Numbered from the stretch's first letter, positions 6,466 through 14,308 are shown. The stretch: 17,427 bases of DNA from CAZYTO01 sp964650405 (GCA_964650405.1 CAZYTO010000103.1:1-17427), one strand, 5' to 3'. Notes: generated from the letters alone by a model not told the origin. Numbers and translations are program-made.

Positions 6466-7089
6466 GTGCGCATCGCAGTGATCGCCTTCGACGGCTTCAA
6501 TGAGATCGATTCATTCGTCTCGTTCCACATCCTCAACCGCGTCGCGGCGGCGGGCTGGAAGGCGGAGATCACGTCGCCCTCGGAGTGGATCGAGTCGCGG
6601 AACGGCGTGCCCGTGCGCGCACAGCAGCCGCTGGAGTTCGCCAACGAGGCGGACGTGGTGCTCTTCGGCAGCGGCAAGTACACGGCGGAGATCGTGGAGG
6701 ACGTCGCGGTCATGTCGCGATTCCGGCTCGATCCGGCGCGCCAGATCATCGGCTCGCAGTGTTCGGGAGCGCTGGCCCTCTGGAAGCTCGGGCTCCTCGA
6801 CGGACTGCCGGTCTGTACTGACTTCGCCACCCGCCCCCGCATCGAGGCGGAAGGCGTGCGCGTGCTCGACCAGACGTACTTCGCCAGCGGCAACGTCGCC
6901 AGCGCCGGCGGGTGCCTGTCGTCGCCATGCCTGGCGACGTGGGTCATCTGTTCGCTGCTGGACGAGGCCGCGGCGGCGGCCGCACTCGACTACGTCGCTC
7001 CGGTCGGCGAGCGCGAGGCATTCATCGCGGCGGCCATCTCCGCGGTCGCGCCGTACGTGGCCCGCGGCGCGCTGGCAGGCATCCGGTAG
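6466..7089 (+). CDS. DJ-1/PfpI family protein
   Basis: A 207-aa class I glutamine amidotransferase-like protein of the DJ-1/PfpI family. The N-terminus RIAVIAFDGFNEIDSF is the family's first strand and carries the conserved acidic residue (E13). The nucleophile elbow reads GSQCSGALAL with C99 as the reactive cysteine, followed by LLDGLPVCTDFATRP. The second half (SGNVASAGGCLSSPCLATWV) matches the family end. Start: GTG 6466 has GAGGTG at 6456-6461; the in-frame ATG 6454 lacks a ribosome site. Family members include chaperone/deglycase-like enzymes, isonitrile hydratases and protease-like proteins; the substrate cannot be chosen here. It sits 12 bp before aroC, so the two are probably co-transcribed, with no obvious metabolic link. 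Confidence 0.87.
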   Translation: MRIAVIAFDGFNEIDSFVSFHILNRVAAAGWKAEITSPSEWIESRNGVPVRAQQPLEFANEADVVLFGSGKYTAEIVEDVAVMSRFRLDPARQIIGSQCSGALALWKLGLLDGLPVCTDFATRPRIEAEGVRVLDQTYFASGNVASAGGCLSSPCLATWVICSLLDEAAAAAALDYVAPVGEREAFIAAAISAVAPYVARGALAGIR

Positions 7090-7101
7090 ACTGCGGCAGG
7101 A

Positions 7102-8274
7102 ATGGCACGCTTCTCTTTTCTCTCCGCGGGTGAATCGCACGGGCCGCAACTCACGGTGATCGTGACCGGGATGCCGGCCGGGGTGACGCTGGACCGGGAG
7201 CGGATCAACCGCGACCTGGCGCGGCGCCAGCACGGTTACGGGCGCGGCGGGCGGATGAAGATCGAAAGCGACGAGGTGGAGATCGCGGGCGGCGTGCGGG
7301 GAGGGGAAACGCTCGGCTCGCCCATCGCTATCGTCATCCGCAACCGCGATTTCGAGAACTGGCGCGGGGCGATGGATCCGTGGGACGTCGACGGCGCCGA
7401 GGCGGCGAAGCGGCGCGTGCACGCCCCGCGGCCGGGACACGTCGACCTGATCGGCGGGATGAAGTACGACCGCCGCGACCTGCGCGACATCCTGGAGCGG
7501 GCCTCGGCGCGGGAGACGGCCTCGCGCGTGGCCGCCGGGGCCATGGCCAAGGAACTGCTGCGGGCCTTCGGCATCGAGCTCCGGTCCGGCGTCGTCTCCG
7601 TCGGCGCGGCGGGCGATCCGGAGTACGCGCCGTCGTGGGAGGAGCTGACTGCGGTGGACGAGGAGTCGCCGCTGCGCGCGGTGACCCGGGCGCACGAGCC
7701 GGCCATGATCGCGGAAGTGGACCGGGCCCGCGAGGCCGGAGAGACGCTGGGCGGGACGATCGTCGCGGCGGCGCACGGCATCCCGGTCGGCCTTGGCTCG
7801 TACGTGCAGTGGGACACGAAGCTCGACGGCCGGATCGGCCAGGCCATCCTCTCCATCCACGCCGTGAAAGCCGTGGCCGTGGGCGACGGCGTGGCCGGGG
7901 CACGGCGCATCGGCTCCGAGATGCACGACGCGATCTACTTCGACGCGGAGCACGGCTACCACCGGACGAGCAATCGCGCCGGCGGACTGGAAGGGGGCGT
8001 GACGAACGGGCAGGACGTGGTCGTCCGCGCCTTCATGAAGCCGATCTCCACGCTGCGGCGCGGCCTGCCCTCAGTGGACATCGAGACGCGCGAGACGCAC
8101 CGCTCGCAGTGGGAGCGCAGCGACGTGACGGCCGTCCCCGCCTGCGGCGTCGTCTGCGAAGCGATGCTGGCCCTCGTCCTGGCCGACGCCATGCGGGAGA
8201 AGTTCGGCGGCGACTCCCTCGGCGAGATGCAGCGGAACTACGACACGTACTTGGCGCAGGTGGGACGGTTTTAG
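7102..8274 (+). CDS. aroC: Chorismate synthase
   Basis: Converts 5-enolpyruvylshikimate-3-phosphate to chorismate, the last common step of aromatic amino-acid synthesis; the enzyme is FMN-dependent and cytosolic. At 390 aa it is of normal length. Visible signatures are AGESHG (residues 9-14), RRQHGYGRGGRM, the HAPRPGHVDLIGGMKYDRRD loop, the ERASARETASRVAAGAMAK helix, and SNRAGGLEGGVTNGQD near the C-terminus, all hallmarks of AroC. ATG 7102 follows GCAGGA directly and lies 12 bp after the DJ-1-family stop. No other shikimate gene is in the window. The gene converges on DUF1634, with 42 bp of repeat DNA between the stops. Confidence 0.97.
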   Translation: MARFSFLSAGESHGPQLTVIVTGMPAGVTLDRERINRDLARRQHGYGRGGRMKIESDEVEIAGGVRGGETLGSPIAIVIRNRDFENWRGAMDPWDVDGAEAAKRRVHAPRPGHVDLIGGMKYDRRDLRDILERASARETASRVAAGAMAKELLRAFGIELRSGVVSVGAAGDPEYAPSWEELTAVDEESPLRAVTRAHEPAMIAEVDRAREAGETLGGTIVAAAHGIPVGLGSYVQWDTKLDGRIGQAILSIHAVKAVAVGDGVAGARRIGSEMHDAIYFDAEHGYHRTSNRAGGLEGGVTNGQDVVVRAFMKPISTLRRGLPSVDIETRETHRSQWERSDVTAVPACGVVCEAMLALVLADAMREKFGGDSLGEMQRNYDTYLAQVGRF

Positions 8275-8278
8275 GGCT

Positions 8279-8313
8279 CCCGCTCGCCGCTCGCCCGTCC
8301 CCCCGCTCGCCAA
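8279..8313. repeat. cgctcgcc repeat between convergent genes
   Basis: The gap between the aroC stop and the DUF1634 stop is filled by cccgctcgcc / gctcgcccgtc / ccccgctcgcc units. Nearly the same ~34-bp string recurs at 16838-16871. It may act in termination for both genes, but no T-tract is present. Confidence 0.65.
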
Positions 8314-8316
8314 ACC

Positions 8317-8685
8317 CTACGTCAATCCCGTCAGCAGCGACAGGAGCAGCAGGATCAACACAGCCAGTGTGATTCCCGCGTAGAGCTTGTCTTTCTCCAC
8401 GGCGAAGAGTGCCGTCGACATGGCCACGCGGACGATGGGGGTGGCGATGAGGAGAAGGATGCCGGCCATGGCGATGGCCTGGCCGCGGCCTTCGCGCGCG
8501 CCGTGGGCGACGGCGCTGATGGTATGCGGGTACGTGGCGCCGGCGCTGGTGAGGTCGCCGAGGGCCGGGCGGGAGCGGAAGTAGTCGGGGTGGTGGGCGA
8601 AGGTGAGGACGACGCCGGTGACGATGACGGCCATGCTGAGGAGCACGCCGGTGCGGAGGACGACGCTGATGAGGCGCTCGATCAT
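8317..8685 (-). CDS. DUF1634 family membrane protein
   Basis: A 122-aa integral membrane protein with three hydrophobic segments: LISVVLRTGVLLSMAVIVTG (about 5-28), AIAMAGILLLIATPIVRVAM (70-89) and ITLAVLILLLLSLLTGLT (105-122). The N-terminal 'iervis.vLr.Gv..S...i..G' and the central 'G.lLLiatPi.Rva.s...F..ekD..Y' patterns are typical of DUF1634. ATG 8685 overlaps the stop of the upstream permease gene by 4 bases (ATGA), so the two are translationally coupled. DUF1634 genes commonly follow TSUP permeases, which suggests an accessory subunit; the biochemical role is unknown. Confidence 0.85.
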   Translation of the reverse strand: MIERLISVVLRTGVLLSMAVIVTGVVLTFAHHPDYFRSRPALGDLTSAGATYPHTISAVAHGAREGRGQAIAMAGILLLIATPIVRVAMSTALFAVEKDKLYAGITLAVLILLLLSLLTGLT

Positions 8686-9518
8686 CCGCGGATGCCTTTC
8701 ACGATCATGTTCAGGGAGATGATCAGCAGGACGACGACGAAGGTGCGGCGGAGGCGGCCGCTGTGGATGCGGGCCAGGAGGCGCGAGCCGGCCAGCGCCC
8801 CGCCGAGCACGCCGAGCGCCACCGGGGCGGCGATGAACGGATCGATCTGGCCGCGGGCGAAGTAGAGGCCCGCACTGGCCGCGGCGGTCACGCCGATCAT
8901 GAGATTGCTGGTGGCCGAGGAGACTTTCATGGGAAGGCCCATGCCGAGATCCATGGCCGGGACTTTCAACGCCCCGGAGCCGACGCCGAGCAGCCCGCTG
9001 ACGGTGCCGGCCAGGTACATCAGTCCCAGGCCGAGCACGGGCTGGTGCACGGGATAGTCGACCTGCCGGCCGAGCGCTTCGTCGTAGTACGTGCCGGAGA
9101 GGCGGAGAAAGCGCGACAGGCGGTCGGTCGGGGCCGGCCGGGTCTCGCGGGGCTTGCGGCGTAGCATGGCCGCGGCGGAGTAGCCGAGCATGGCCCCGAA
9201 GAGGACGTAGAGCCAGCGCGGATGGACGACGCCGGCCAGGTAGGCACCGGTGACCGCGCCGAGCGTGGTGCCGAGCTCGAGGAACATGGCCACGCGGATG
9301 TTGGCCAGGTGCTCGCGCACGTAGGCGGCCGCGGCGCCGCTGGACGTGGCGATGACGGAGATGATCGAGGCGCCGATGGCCAGGCGGATGTCGATGTGCA
9401 GGAGGAGGGTGAGGGCCGGGATGACGATCAGCCCGCCGCCGAGTCCGAGCAGGGACCCGGCGAACCCGGCCACGAGCGCCACCGCGAAGACGACGAGGAC
9501 GAAGAGGAGCGGGGTCAC
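8682..9518 (-). CDS. TSUP (TauE/SafE, former DUF81) family permease
   Basis: A 278-aa polytopic membrane protein of the TauE/SafE family, whose members export sulfite or move other sulfur anions or organic acids. It begins with a long hydrophobic segment containing GLGGGLIVIPAL (about 26-37), the family's signature first half, repeated as GLLGVGSGALKVPAMDLGMG in the second half. The repeat corresponds to the two-fold internal symmetry of TSUP. About eight membrane segments are seen. The start is GTG 9518. It overlaps the DUF1634 gene by 4 bp in one transcription unit. No sulfur-metabolism gene is nearby, so the substrate stays open. Confidence 0.9.
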   Translation of the reverse strand: MTPLLFVLVVFAVALVAGFAGSLLGLGGGLIVIPALTLLLHIDIRLAIGASIISVIATSSGAAAAYVREHLANIRVAMFLELGTTLGAVTGAYLAGVVHPRWLYVLFGAMLGYSAAAMLRRKPRETRPAPTDRLSRFLRLSGTYYDEALGRQVDYPVHQPVLGLGLMYLAGTVSGLLGVGSGALKVPAMDLGMGLPMKVSSATSNLMIGVTAAASAGLYFARGQIDPFIAAPVALGVLGGALAGSRLLARIHSGRLRRTFVVVLLIISLNMIVKGIRG

Positions 9519-9554
9519 GGCCTTGCACCCAAAGTCGCGAGAATGCGCTGTGAC

Positions 9555-9635
9555 GGAAGGCTGGAAGATTGAAAGGCTGAAAGGGCCAGAGGCAGCACGG
9601 GCTTTCCTTCCAGCCTTTTCAGCCTTCCAGCCTTC
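9555..9635. repeat. Long imperfect inverted repeat between lgt and the TSUP permease
   Basis: The left arm (ggaaggctggaagattgaaa and on to ctgaaag) is mirrored by the right arm (ctttccttccagcctttt and on to ccagccttc), each made of repeated aaggctg-like units, around a short GC-rich loop near 9583-9598. The minus-strand transcript from lgt would form a stable hairpin here, 37 bases after the lgt stop, so it may be a terminator or attenuator. The arms are themselves heptamer-like repeats. Confidence 0.7.
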
Positions 9636-9671
9636 ATATTCATCGTCCCATCGGACTTACGTGCAAAGCGG

Positions 9672-10502
9672 TCACGTCACCTGCGGGTCGCGCGCGCCGC
9701 TCTGCTCCCCTGCCCCACCGACGACGCGATCGCGCCGCAGGAAGAGATAGCCTCCAATGAAGACGAGCAGCACGCTGATGAGCTGGGCGATGGTGAAGGC
9801 GCCGAGGAAGCGGTCGTCCTTGGCCCGGACGATCTCCACGAGGAAGCGCTCGATGCCCATGAGGACGAGGAACGCACCGAAGATCCGCCCGCGCACGTGG
9901 GGCCTGCGGCTGAGGGCAATGAGGATGACGAACATCAGCAGGGCCGCCGCCGCTTCATAGAGCTGCGTGGGATGGACCTTGAGGACGGTGTACGGCGGGA
10001 TGCTCGGATCGACCGCCACGCCGAACCGGCGCAATTCATCCGCAGTCGTCGGCGGTGAGCCTTTCGGAAAGGCGATGCCGACCCAGGAATCGGTGGGCCG
10101 GCCGTAGTCGTCGCCCACGAGGAAGCAGCCGATGCGCCCCAGCGCGTAGCCGATGGCCAGGGCCGGCGCGGTGGCATCAGCGGCGGTGAAGTAGTCGACC
10201 CGGTTCTTCCAGATCAGCCACGAACAGGCCAGGAATCCGCCGATCAATCCGCCGTACCAGACCAGGCCGGCCCGGTCGAAGAGGAGGTGCCAGTCGCGGA
10301 AGAGGATGGCGTAGTAGACCTTGGCCCCGACGATGCCGCCGATGGCCGCCGCCATGACGATGGACGAGGCCAGGTCGTCGGTGAGCTTGTAACGGCGGAA
10401 CTGCCTCGTCAGCACCCAGCCGGCCGTGACGAAGGCAAGAAACATCATCAGCCCGAAGGTGGTGATCTCGAAGCCGTGGAACTTGATCAGGGTGGGGTAC
10501 AT
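9672..10502 (-). CDS. lgt: Prolipoprotein diacylglyceryl transferase
   Basis: Transfers diacylglycerol from phosphatidylglycerol to the lipobox cysteine of prolipoproteins, the first step of lipoprotein maturation, in the inner membrane. At 276 aa it is of normal size, with about seven membrane segments. Recognisable signatures are the N-terminal YPTLIKFHGFEITTFGLMM, WYGGLIGG (residues 82-89, the HGGL-like site) and GRIGCFLVGDDYGRPT (122-137, the Lgt signature), followed by the late VHPTQLYEAAAALLMF helix. The signature reads GRIGC rather than GRIGN; I recall this in many non-proteobacterial Lgt proteins, so it is not taken as inactivation. ATG 10502 is clear. It is separated from the downstream TSUP gene by the 9555-9635 inverted repeat. 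Confidence 0.95.
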   Translation of the reverse strand: MYPTLIKFHGFEITTFGLMMFLAFVTAGWVLTRQFRRYKLTDDLASSIVMAAAIGGIVGAKVYYAILFRDWHLLFDRAGLVWYGGLIGGFLACSWLIWKNRVDYFTAADATAPALAIGYALGRIGCFLVGDDYGRPTDSWVGIAFPKGSPPTTADELRRFGVAVDPSIPPYTVLKVHPTQLYEAAAALLMFVILIALSRRPHVRGRIFGAFLVLMGIERFLVEIVRAKDDRFLGAFTIAQLISVLLVFIGGYLFLRRDRVVGGAGEQSGARDPQVT

Positions 10503-10514
10503 GCGGGCGGATCA

Positions 10515-10582
10515 TAACGGGTTGCGTTGCGGGGTTGCGAGGTGGCGGGGTTGCGGGGGAGGTACCGGGTGCCGGGTGCCGC
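10515..10582. repeat. Degenerate gggttgcg / ccgggtg repeat
   Basis: Units such as gggttgcg, ggggttgcgaggt and gccgggtgccgggtgccg fill the DNA upstream of lgt. The ggttgcgaggt phrase is shared with 5286-5333. The remaining DNA from 10583 to 10694 shows no gene or site that I recognise. Confidence 0.6.
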
Positions 10583-10694
10583 TTCGCGGTGGCATCGTCC
10601 GTTCCATGGTTCGTCGCCTGCGAACGCGATCTTTGAATGGACACGAGCTCGGAGGCAACAACGCGATTGCTCCCGGCGCCGGCGCCGCGCGTAC

Positions 10695-10797
10695 CCCACC
10701 CTCTCCCGGCGGGAGAGGGTCGGCCATGGAGCGCGCAATCTCGCGCAGCGCGGAATCGGCTCCCGAGCTGTCAGCGCGGAGTGGCCGGGGTGAGGGG
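10695..10797 (+). repeat. Dispersed ~100-bp repeat, copy 3
   Basis: It begins with a perfect hairpin accctctcccg-g-cgggagagggt (10698-10720) and ends with gtggccggggtgagggg. The interior includes ggagcgcgcaat and tcagcgcgga, matching the copies at 2632-2730 (same strand) and 2454-2552 (opposite strand). It lies in the 475-bp gap between the divergent lgt and YncE/phosphoesterase genes. Confidence 0.78.
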
Positions 10798-10891
10798 ATT
10801 CCCTGGAGCGGCCAGGCGACTAGGAGCGGCGCTTCGGAATCCGCACTCTCGTGATGGCCTCGCGTGGGCACTCGTCAGATCATCGTGCCTT

Positions 10892-10905
10892 GTTACAAAC
10901 GTAAC
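10892..10905. promoter_or_regulatory. Small inverted repeat GTTAC-aaac-GTAAC
   Basis: Perfect 5-bp arms with a 4-base centre, in unusually AT-rich DNA 70-85 bases upstream of the YncE/phosphoesterase start. It could be an operator. No strong -10/-35 pair was recognised around it, so the call is tentative. Confidence 0.3.
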
Positions 10906-10938
10906 GATTCGCATTCATTTGTGTCTTCAGACCTGCTC

Positions 10939-10961
10939 GAGCGTTCTTAGCGAGAACGCTC
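10939..10961. promoter_or_regulatory. Perfect 9-bp inverted repeat in the leader of the YncE/phosphoesterase gene
   Basis: The arms gagcgttct (10939-10947) and agaacgctc (10953-10961) are exact complements around a 5-base loop (tagcg). The repeat ends 16 bases before the ATG at 10978. As RNA it is a strong leader hairpin; as DNA it is a candidate repressor or activator site. Confidence 0.55.
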
Positions 10962-10977
10962 ATTGTTAAATGCCGGG

Positions 10978-13251
10978 ATGCTGACAACTGCTCTGTTCCT
11001 CGCCGCCGCGCTTTCGACCGGGGCACAGCTCGATCCGGCAGGCCGTACGATCGACGCCGGCAACTTTCCGCTGTCGATGACGCTCACGCCGGAGGGCGAC
11101 CGCGTGGTGCTCGTGCTGAGCGGCTTTCTGAAGCCGGGCATTCAAGTCGTCGACCTGGCCGGCGGTACTGTCGTGCAGAACATCCCGCTCGGGCACGCGT
11201 TCATGGGCGCTGCGTTCTCGCCCGAGGGGAAAACGCTGTACGTCTCCGGGGGCAACGACGACGTCGTGCACGTTTACGCGTGGACAAACAAAGAAGCGAC
11301 GGCGGGGCACGACATCAATCTCAAGCCGGCCGGCGATGACAAGAAGGGCTCGCGCTATCCGGCCGGCATGGCCGTGTCGAACGACGGGCGATTCCTCTAT
11401 GTCGCCGAGAACGTCGCTGACGATGTGGCGGTGATCGACACTGCATCGTCGGCGGTCGTGAGCCGCATCAAGACCGATCACTATCCGTATGCGGTCGCGG
11501 TGGCGCCGGACGACGATCTCTTCGTCTCCGCCTGGGGTGCGAACACGGTGTCGGCCATCCGCGGCGGCAGCGAGGTGACACGGATCGACGCTGGACGCCA
11601 TCCGTCCGCCCTGCGGCTGAATCGGGACGGCTCGCGGCTCTACGTGGCGCTGGCCAGCGTGGACCAGGTGGCCATCATCGACACCAAATCACTGAAGAAG
11701 ATCGGCGCGCTCGACGAGTCGGCCACGGGGGCCGTGCACGAAGGAACGACGCCGAACGCGCTGGCGCTCTCGCCCGACGGCAAGCGCTTCTACGTGGCCG
11801 AGGCGGACAACGACGCCGTGGCCGTCTTCGACGTCGCCTCCCACAAGCGCCTCGGGCGCATTCCGGTGGGCTGGTATCCGAGCGACGTCATCGTCACGAA
11901 GGATCGCCTCCTCGTGCTCAACAGCAAGGGTCGCGGCACCACGCCCAATCCCGCCGCCGACCACCCGGGCACGAAGCACGACGAGACGTACATCCTCGCC
12001 GAGATCAACGGAACGGTCAGCGTCATCGATCTGCCGGTGGCGAATCCTGCCGCACTGACGCGGCGGGTGGCGGCGTCGAACCACTGGCGAACGGCCGCCC
12101 CGCGCCCGCACCGCTATCCGCCGTTCAAGCACGTCATCTACATTATCAAAGAGAACCGCACCTACGACCAGGTCCTGGGCGACATGAAAGAGGGCGACGG
12201 CGATCCGGCCCTGGTCTTCTTCGGCCGCGACATCTCACCGAATCATCACGCCCTGGCCGAGCGCTTCGGCCTCTTCGATCGCTTCTTCACCAGCGGCGAA
12301 GTGAGCGAGCAGGGACACATCTGGTCGACGGCCGCCTACGTGACGGACTTCGGCGAGAAGACCGTGCATGCCACCTATTCGCGCAAGCGCCCCGACGCGG
12401 ACGAGGGCGAGGTCGACGATCCGGCCGAGGGATACCTGTGGACGCGCGCGGCGCAGAAGGGGATCTCGCTGCGCGACTACGGGGAGTTCGGCAATCCGGA
12501 GAAGGGAAAGGACGGATACGCCAACTTCAAGCCGGCTCTCGACAAGTACATGAGCCACGACTATCCGCCCTTCGACCTGGCCATCACCGATCAGACGCGC
12601 GTCGACGTCTGGCTCCGCGAGTTCACGTCGTACCTGGAGAGGGATTCGCTGCCGGCGCTGGAGATCATGCATCTGCCCGCCGACCACACCGCGGGAGGAA
12701 GGGCCGGGCGGCCGAAGCCGCGCGCCTACATGGCCGACAACGACCTGGCCCTGGCCCGCATCGTCTCCGCGGTCTCGAAGACGCGCTACTGGCGGGACAC
12801 GGTGATCTTCGTCCTCGAGGACGACGCCCAGGACGGCCCCGATCACGTCGACTCGCACCGCTCCGTCATGTTCGCCATCTCCGCCTACAGCAAGCCCGGG
12901 CCGCATCACCGTTTCACGAATACGACTGATGTCGTCGAAACGATCGAACAGATCCTCGGGCTCGCGCCGATGTCGCAGTTCGACACCTACGGCCGTCCGC
13001 TCGACGACGTGTTCGCCTCCACTCCCGACCTCCGGCCGTACGAGCCGATCGTCCCGGCGGTGGACATGCACGAGCTGAATCCGCCGAACACCGACGCCGC
13101 GAAGAAGTCCGCGGCACTCGACCTGTCGAAACCCGACGCCGCCGACGAGACCGAGATGAATCACATCCTCTGGTCGGCGATCAAAGGCGACGGCGTGCCC
13201 TACCCGGCCATGTGCCACGGCTCGACGTTGATGTGGTTGCTGGACAACTGA
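10978..13251 (+). CDS. Bifunctional YncE-type beta-propeller / phosphoesterase (alkaline-phosphatase-like) protein
   Basis: A 757-aa exported two-domain protein. A signal peptide (MLTTALFLAAALSTGAQ) precedes a YncE/40-residue-propeller domain (about 20-370) with repeated 'spDGk.lYVa...dd.VaVid' blades, for example ALSPDGKRFYVAEADNDAVA. From about residue 385 a phosphoesterase domain of the alkaline-phosphatase superfamily begins: VIYIIKENRTYDQVLGDM (N393-D397), SEQGHIWSTAAYVTDF, HLPADHT (D569, H570) and DDAQDGPDHVDSHRS (D615-S629, metal-site pattern). This fusion is a recognised periplasmic protein type; the substrate is unknown, but a phosphate ester is likely. ATG 10978 is preferred to TTG 10963 because it gives a clean signal peptide. 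An inverted repeat lies directly upstream, and it is transcribed as a single gene. Confidence 0.9.
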   Translation: MLTTALFLAAALSTGAQLDPAGRTIDAGNFPLSMTLTPEGDRVVLVLSGFLKPGIQVVDLAGGTVVQNIPLGHAFMGAAFSPEGKTLYVSGGNDDVVHVYAWTNKEATAGHDINLKPAGDDKKGSRYPAGMAVSNDGRFLYVAENVADDVAVIDTASSAVVSRIKTDHYPYAVAVAPDDDLFVSAWGANTVSAIRGGSEVTRIDAGRHPSALRLNRDGSRLYVALASVDQVAIIDTKSLKKIGALDESATGAVHEGTTPNALALSPDGKRFYVAEADNDAVAVFDVASHKRLGRIPVGWYPSDVIVTKDRLLVLNSKGRGTTPNPAADHPGTKHDETYILAEINGTVSVIDLPVANPAALTRRVAASNHWRTAAPRPHRYPPFKHVIYIIKENRTYDQVLGDMKEGDGDPALVFFGRDISPNHHALAERFGLFDRFFTSGEVSEQGHIWSTAAYVTDFGEKTVHATYSRKRPDADEGEVDDPAEGYLWTRAAQKGISLRDYGEFGNPEKGKDGYANFKPALDKYMSHDYPPFDLAITDQTRVDVWLREFTSYLERDSLPALEIMHLPADHTAGGRAGRPKPRAYMADNDLALARIVSAVSKTRYWRDTVIFVLEDDAQDGPDHVDSHRSVMFAISAYSKPGPHHRFTNTTDVVETIEQILGLAPMSQFDTYGRPLDDVFASTPDLRPYEPIVPAVDMHELNPPNTDAAKKSAALDLSKPDAADETEMNHILWSAIKGDGVPYPAMCHGSTLMWLLDN

Positions 13252-13260
13252 GGTCGATCG

Positions 13261-13351
13261 GCGAACAGCGAAATGAGCGACTAAGCGATTAAGCGACTAA
13301 GCGATTAAGCGATTAAGCGATTGAGCGAATCAGCGAATCAGCGAATCAGCG
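13261..13351. repeat. Octamer tandem repeat (NAGCGANT)
   Basis: From 13275 nine octamers run in register: gagcgact, aagcgatt, aagcgact, three aagcgatt, gagcgaat, two cagcgaat, then a partial cagcg. gcgaacagcg precedes them. The block fills the gap between the converging YncE/phosphoesterase and DUF2461 genes and abuts the DUF2461 stop codon (13352-13354). There are no spacers, so it is not a CRISPR array. Confidence 0.95.
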
Positions 13352-14026
13352 CTACCACGCCAACCCCAGCGCGTTCGAGACGAACTTCACCAGCGGCGAC
13401 ATCTTCCGGCAGGCCGCGGTGAAGCCGGTGAGGAACGATGGGGCGCAGAGCTCGCGGTCGGTGAAGCGCAGGCTCGTGACGAAGTCGGTGCGCTTGAGGT
13501 CTTCGATGAAGGGGTGGTCCGGGGCGAAGCCGCGCGGAGGGCGTTTCAGCGCGCCGCCCTCGATGGGCAGCTTCGCCTTCTGCACGGCCTTCCAGCCCGG
13601 CGAGCCGGCGGCGATCGCTTCGCGTACGCGGGCCAGGGCGGCCGGGTCGGGGTGCCAGATGCCGGCCGCGGCGAAGGACTCGCCGGGCTGGAGGTGGAGG
13701 TAGAAGCCGGGGACGCTGGGCGCCTTCTTCGCGCTCTCGTGGAAGAAGTGGATGCCGATGTGGATCTTGTACGGCGACTTGTCGCGGGAGAAGCGCGTGT
13801 CGCGGTAGATGCGGAACATCGAGCCGCCCACCGGCCGCGCGTCGGCCACCAGGTGCGGGGCGAACTTCGACAGGCGCGGGGCGAAGTCGCCGATAAAGCG
13901 GAGCGACGGATCGCGGACATCGCGCTCGTAGCGCTGCTTGTTCGCGGCAAACCAGTCGCGGTCGTTGTTCTTGCGCAGCTCTCGCAGGAAGGAGAACAGC
14001 GCCGGCGTGAACGCGCTGGCGGCCAT
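13352..14026 (-). CDS. DUF2461 domain protein
   Basis: A 224-aa protein clearly of the DUF2461 family (TIGR02453-type). The N-terminus FTPALFSFLRELRKNNDRDW, then FAANKQRYERDVRDP, is the family's opening ('F.FL.eL..nNnr.WF..nk.rYe..v..P'). The central RIYRDTRFSRDKSPYKIHIG is the most conserved block, followed by GFYLHLQPGESFAAAGIWHP. Length is normal. ATG 14026 lies only 3 bases after the HU stop, so it is transcribed with HU. No biochemical function is established for the family. Confidence 0.93.
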   Translation of the reverse strand: MAASAFTPALFSFLRELRKNNDRDWFAANKQRYERDVRDPSLRFIGDFAPRLSKFAPHLVADARPVGGSMFRIYRDTRFSRDKSPYKIHIGIHFFHESAKKAPSVPGFYLHLQPGESFAAAGIWHPDPAALARVREAIAAGSPGWKAVQKAKLPIEGGALKRPPRGFAPDHPFIEDLKRTDFVTSLRFTDRELCAPSFLTGFTAACRKMSPLVKFVSNALGLAW

Positions 14027-14029
14027 CGG

Positions 14030-14299
14030 CTACAGGAGGTTCCGCAGCTCTTTTCCGGGCTTGAAGCGGATGGTGTTCCCGGGCGGGATCTTCACTTCCA
14101 CGCCCGTCTTCGGATTGCGGCCGATCCCCTTCTTGCGCTGCTTGACCTGGAACACGCCGAAGCCGCGCAGCTCGATGCGCTGCCCGCGCGCCAGGGCATT
14201 GCGCAGTCCCTCGATGACCGTATCGACGGCCTGGGCGGCCTTTACGCGCGAAATTTCAGATACTTCCGCCACCTTGTTGACGATGTCGGCTTTGATCAT
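14030..14299 (-). CDS. HU/IHF-family nucleoid DNA-binding protein
   Basis: An 89-aa histone-like protein that bends DNA as a dimer. The helical N-terminal half (IKADIVNKVAEVSEISRVKA) leads to the core RIELRGFGVFQVKQRKK and the beta-arm signature GRNPKTGVEVKIPPGNTIRF (residues 60-79); R61-G66 is the GRNP.TG motif and P63 the intercalating proline. It ends in KPGKELRNLL, which is more IHF-like than HU-like. ATG 14299 is supported by family length; extending further upstream would add residues no family member has. The start has no Shine-Dalgarno and lies about 10 bases after a minus-strand TATAAT. DUF2461 follows 3 bp downstream; the S4 gene diverges 21 bp upstream. Confidence 0.95.
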   Translation of the reverse strand: MIKADIVNKVAEVSEISRVKAAQAVDTVIEGLRNALARGQRIELRGFGVFQVKQRKKGIGRNPKTGVEVKIPPGNTIRFKPGKELRNLL

Positions 14300-14308
14300 G
14301 GTTCGCTG

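Noticed and set aside
6511..7962. Minus-strand open frame (483 codons) opposite the DJ-1 and aroC genes
   Set aside because: It spans two well-supported opposite-strand genes and shows no family motif.
9672..10502. Inactive Lgt because the signature reads GRIGC instead of GRIGN
   Set aside because: I recall the Cys form in many Lgt proteins outside Proteobacteria, and all other blocks and the length are normal.
10963..10977. TTG 10963 as start of the YncE/phosphoesterase gene
   Set aside because: It abuts the leader hairpin, has no ribosome site, and only adds five residues ahead of a clean signal peptide starting at ATG 10978.
12235..13218. Minus-strand open frame (327 codons) opposite the phosphoesterase domain
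   Set aside because: Antisense shadow; the plus strand carries catalytic motifs in the correct order.
13261..13351. CRISPR array
   Set aside because: The units are contiguous octamers without spacers, and no cas gene is in the window.
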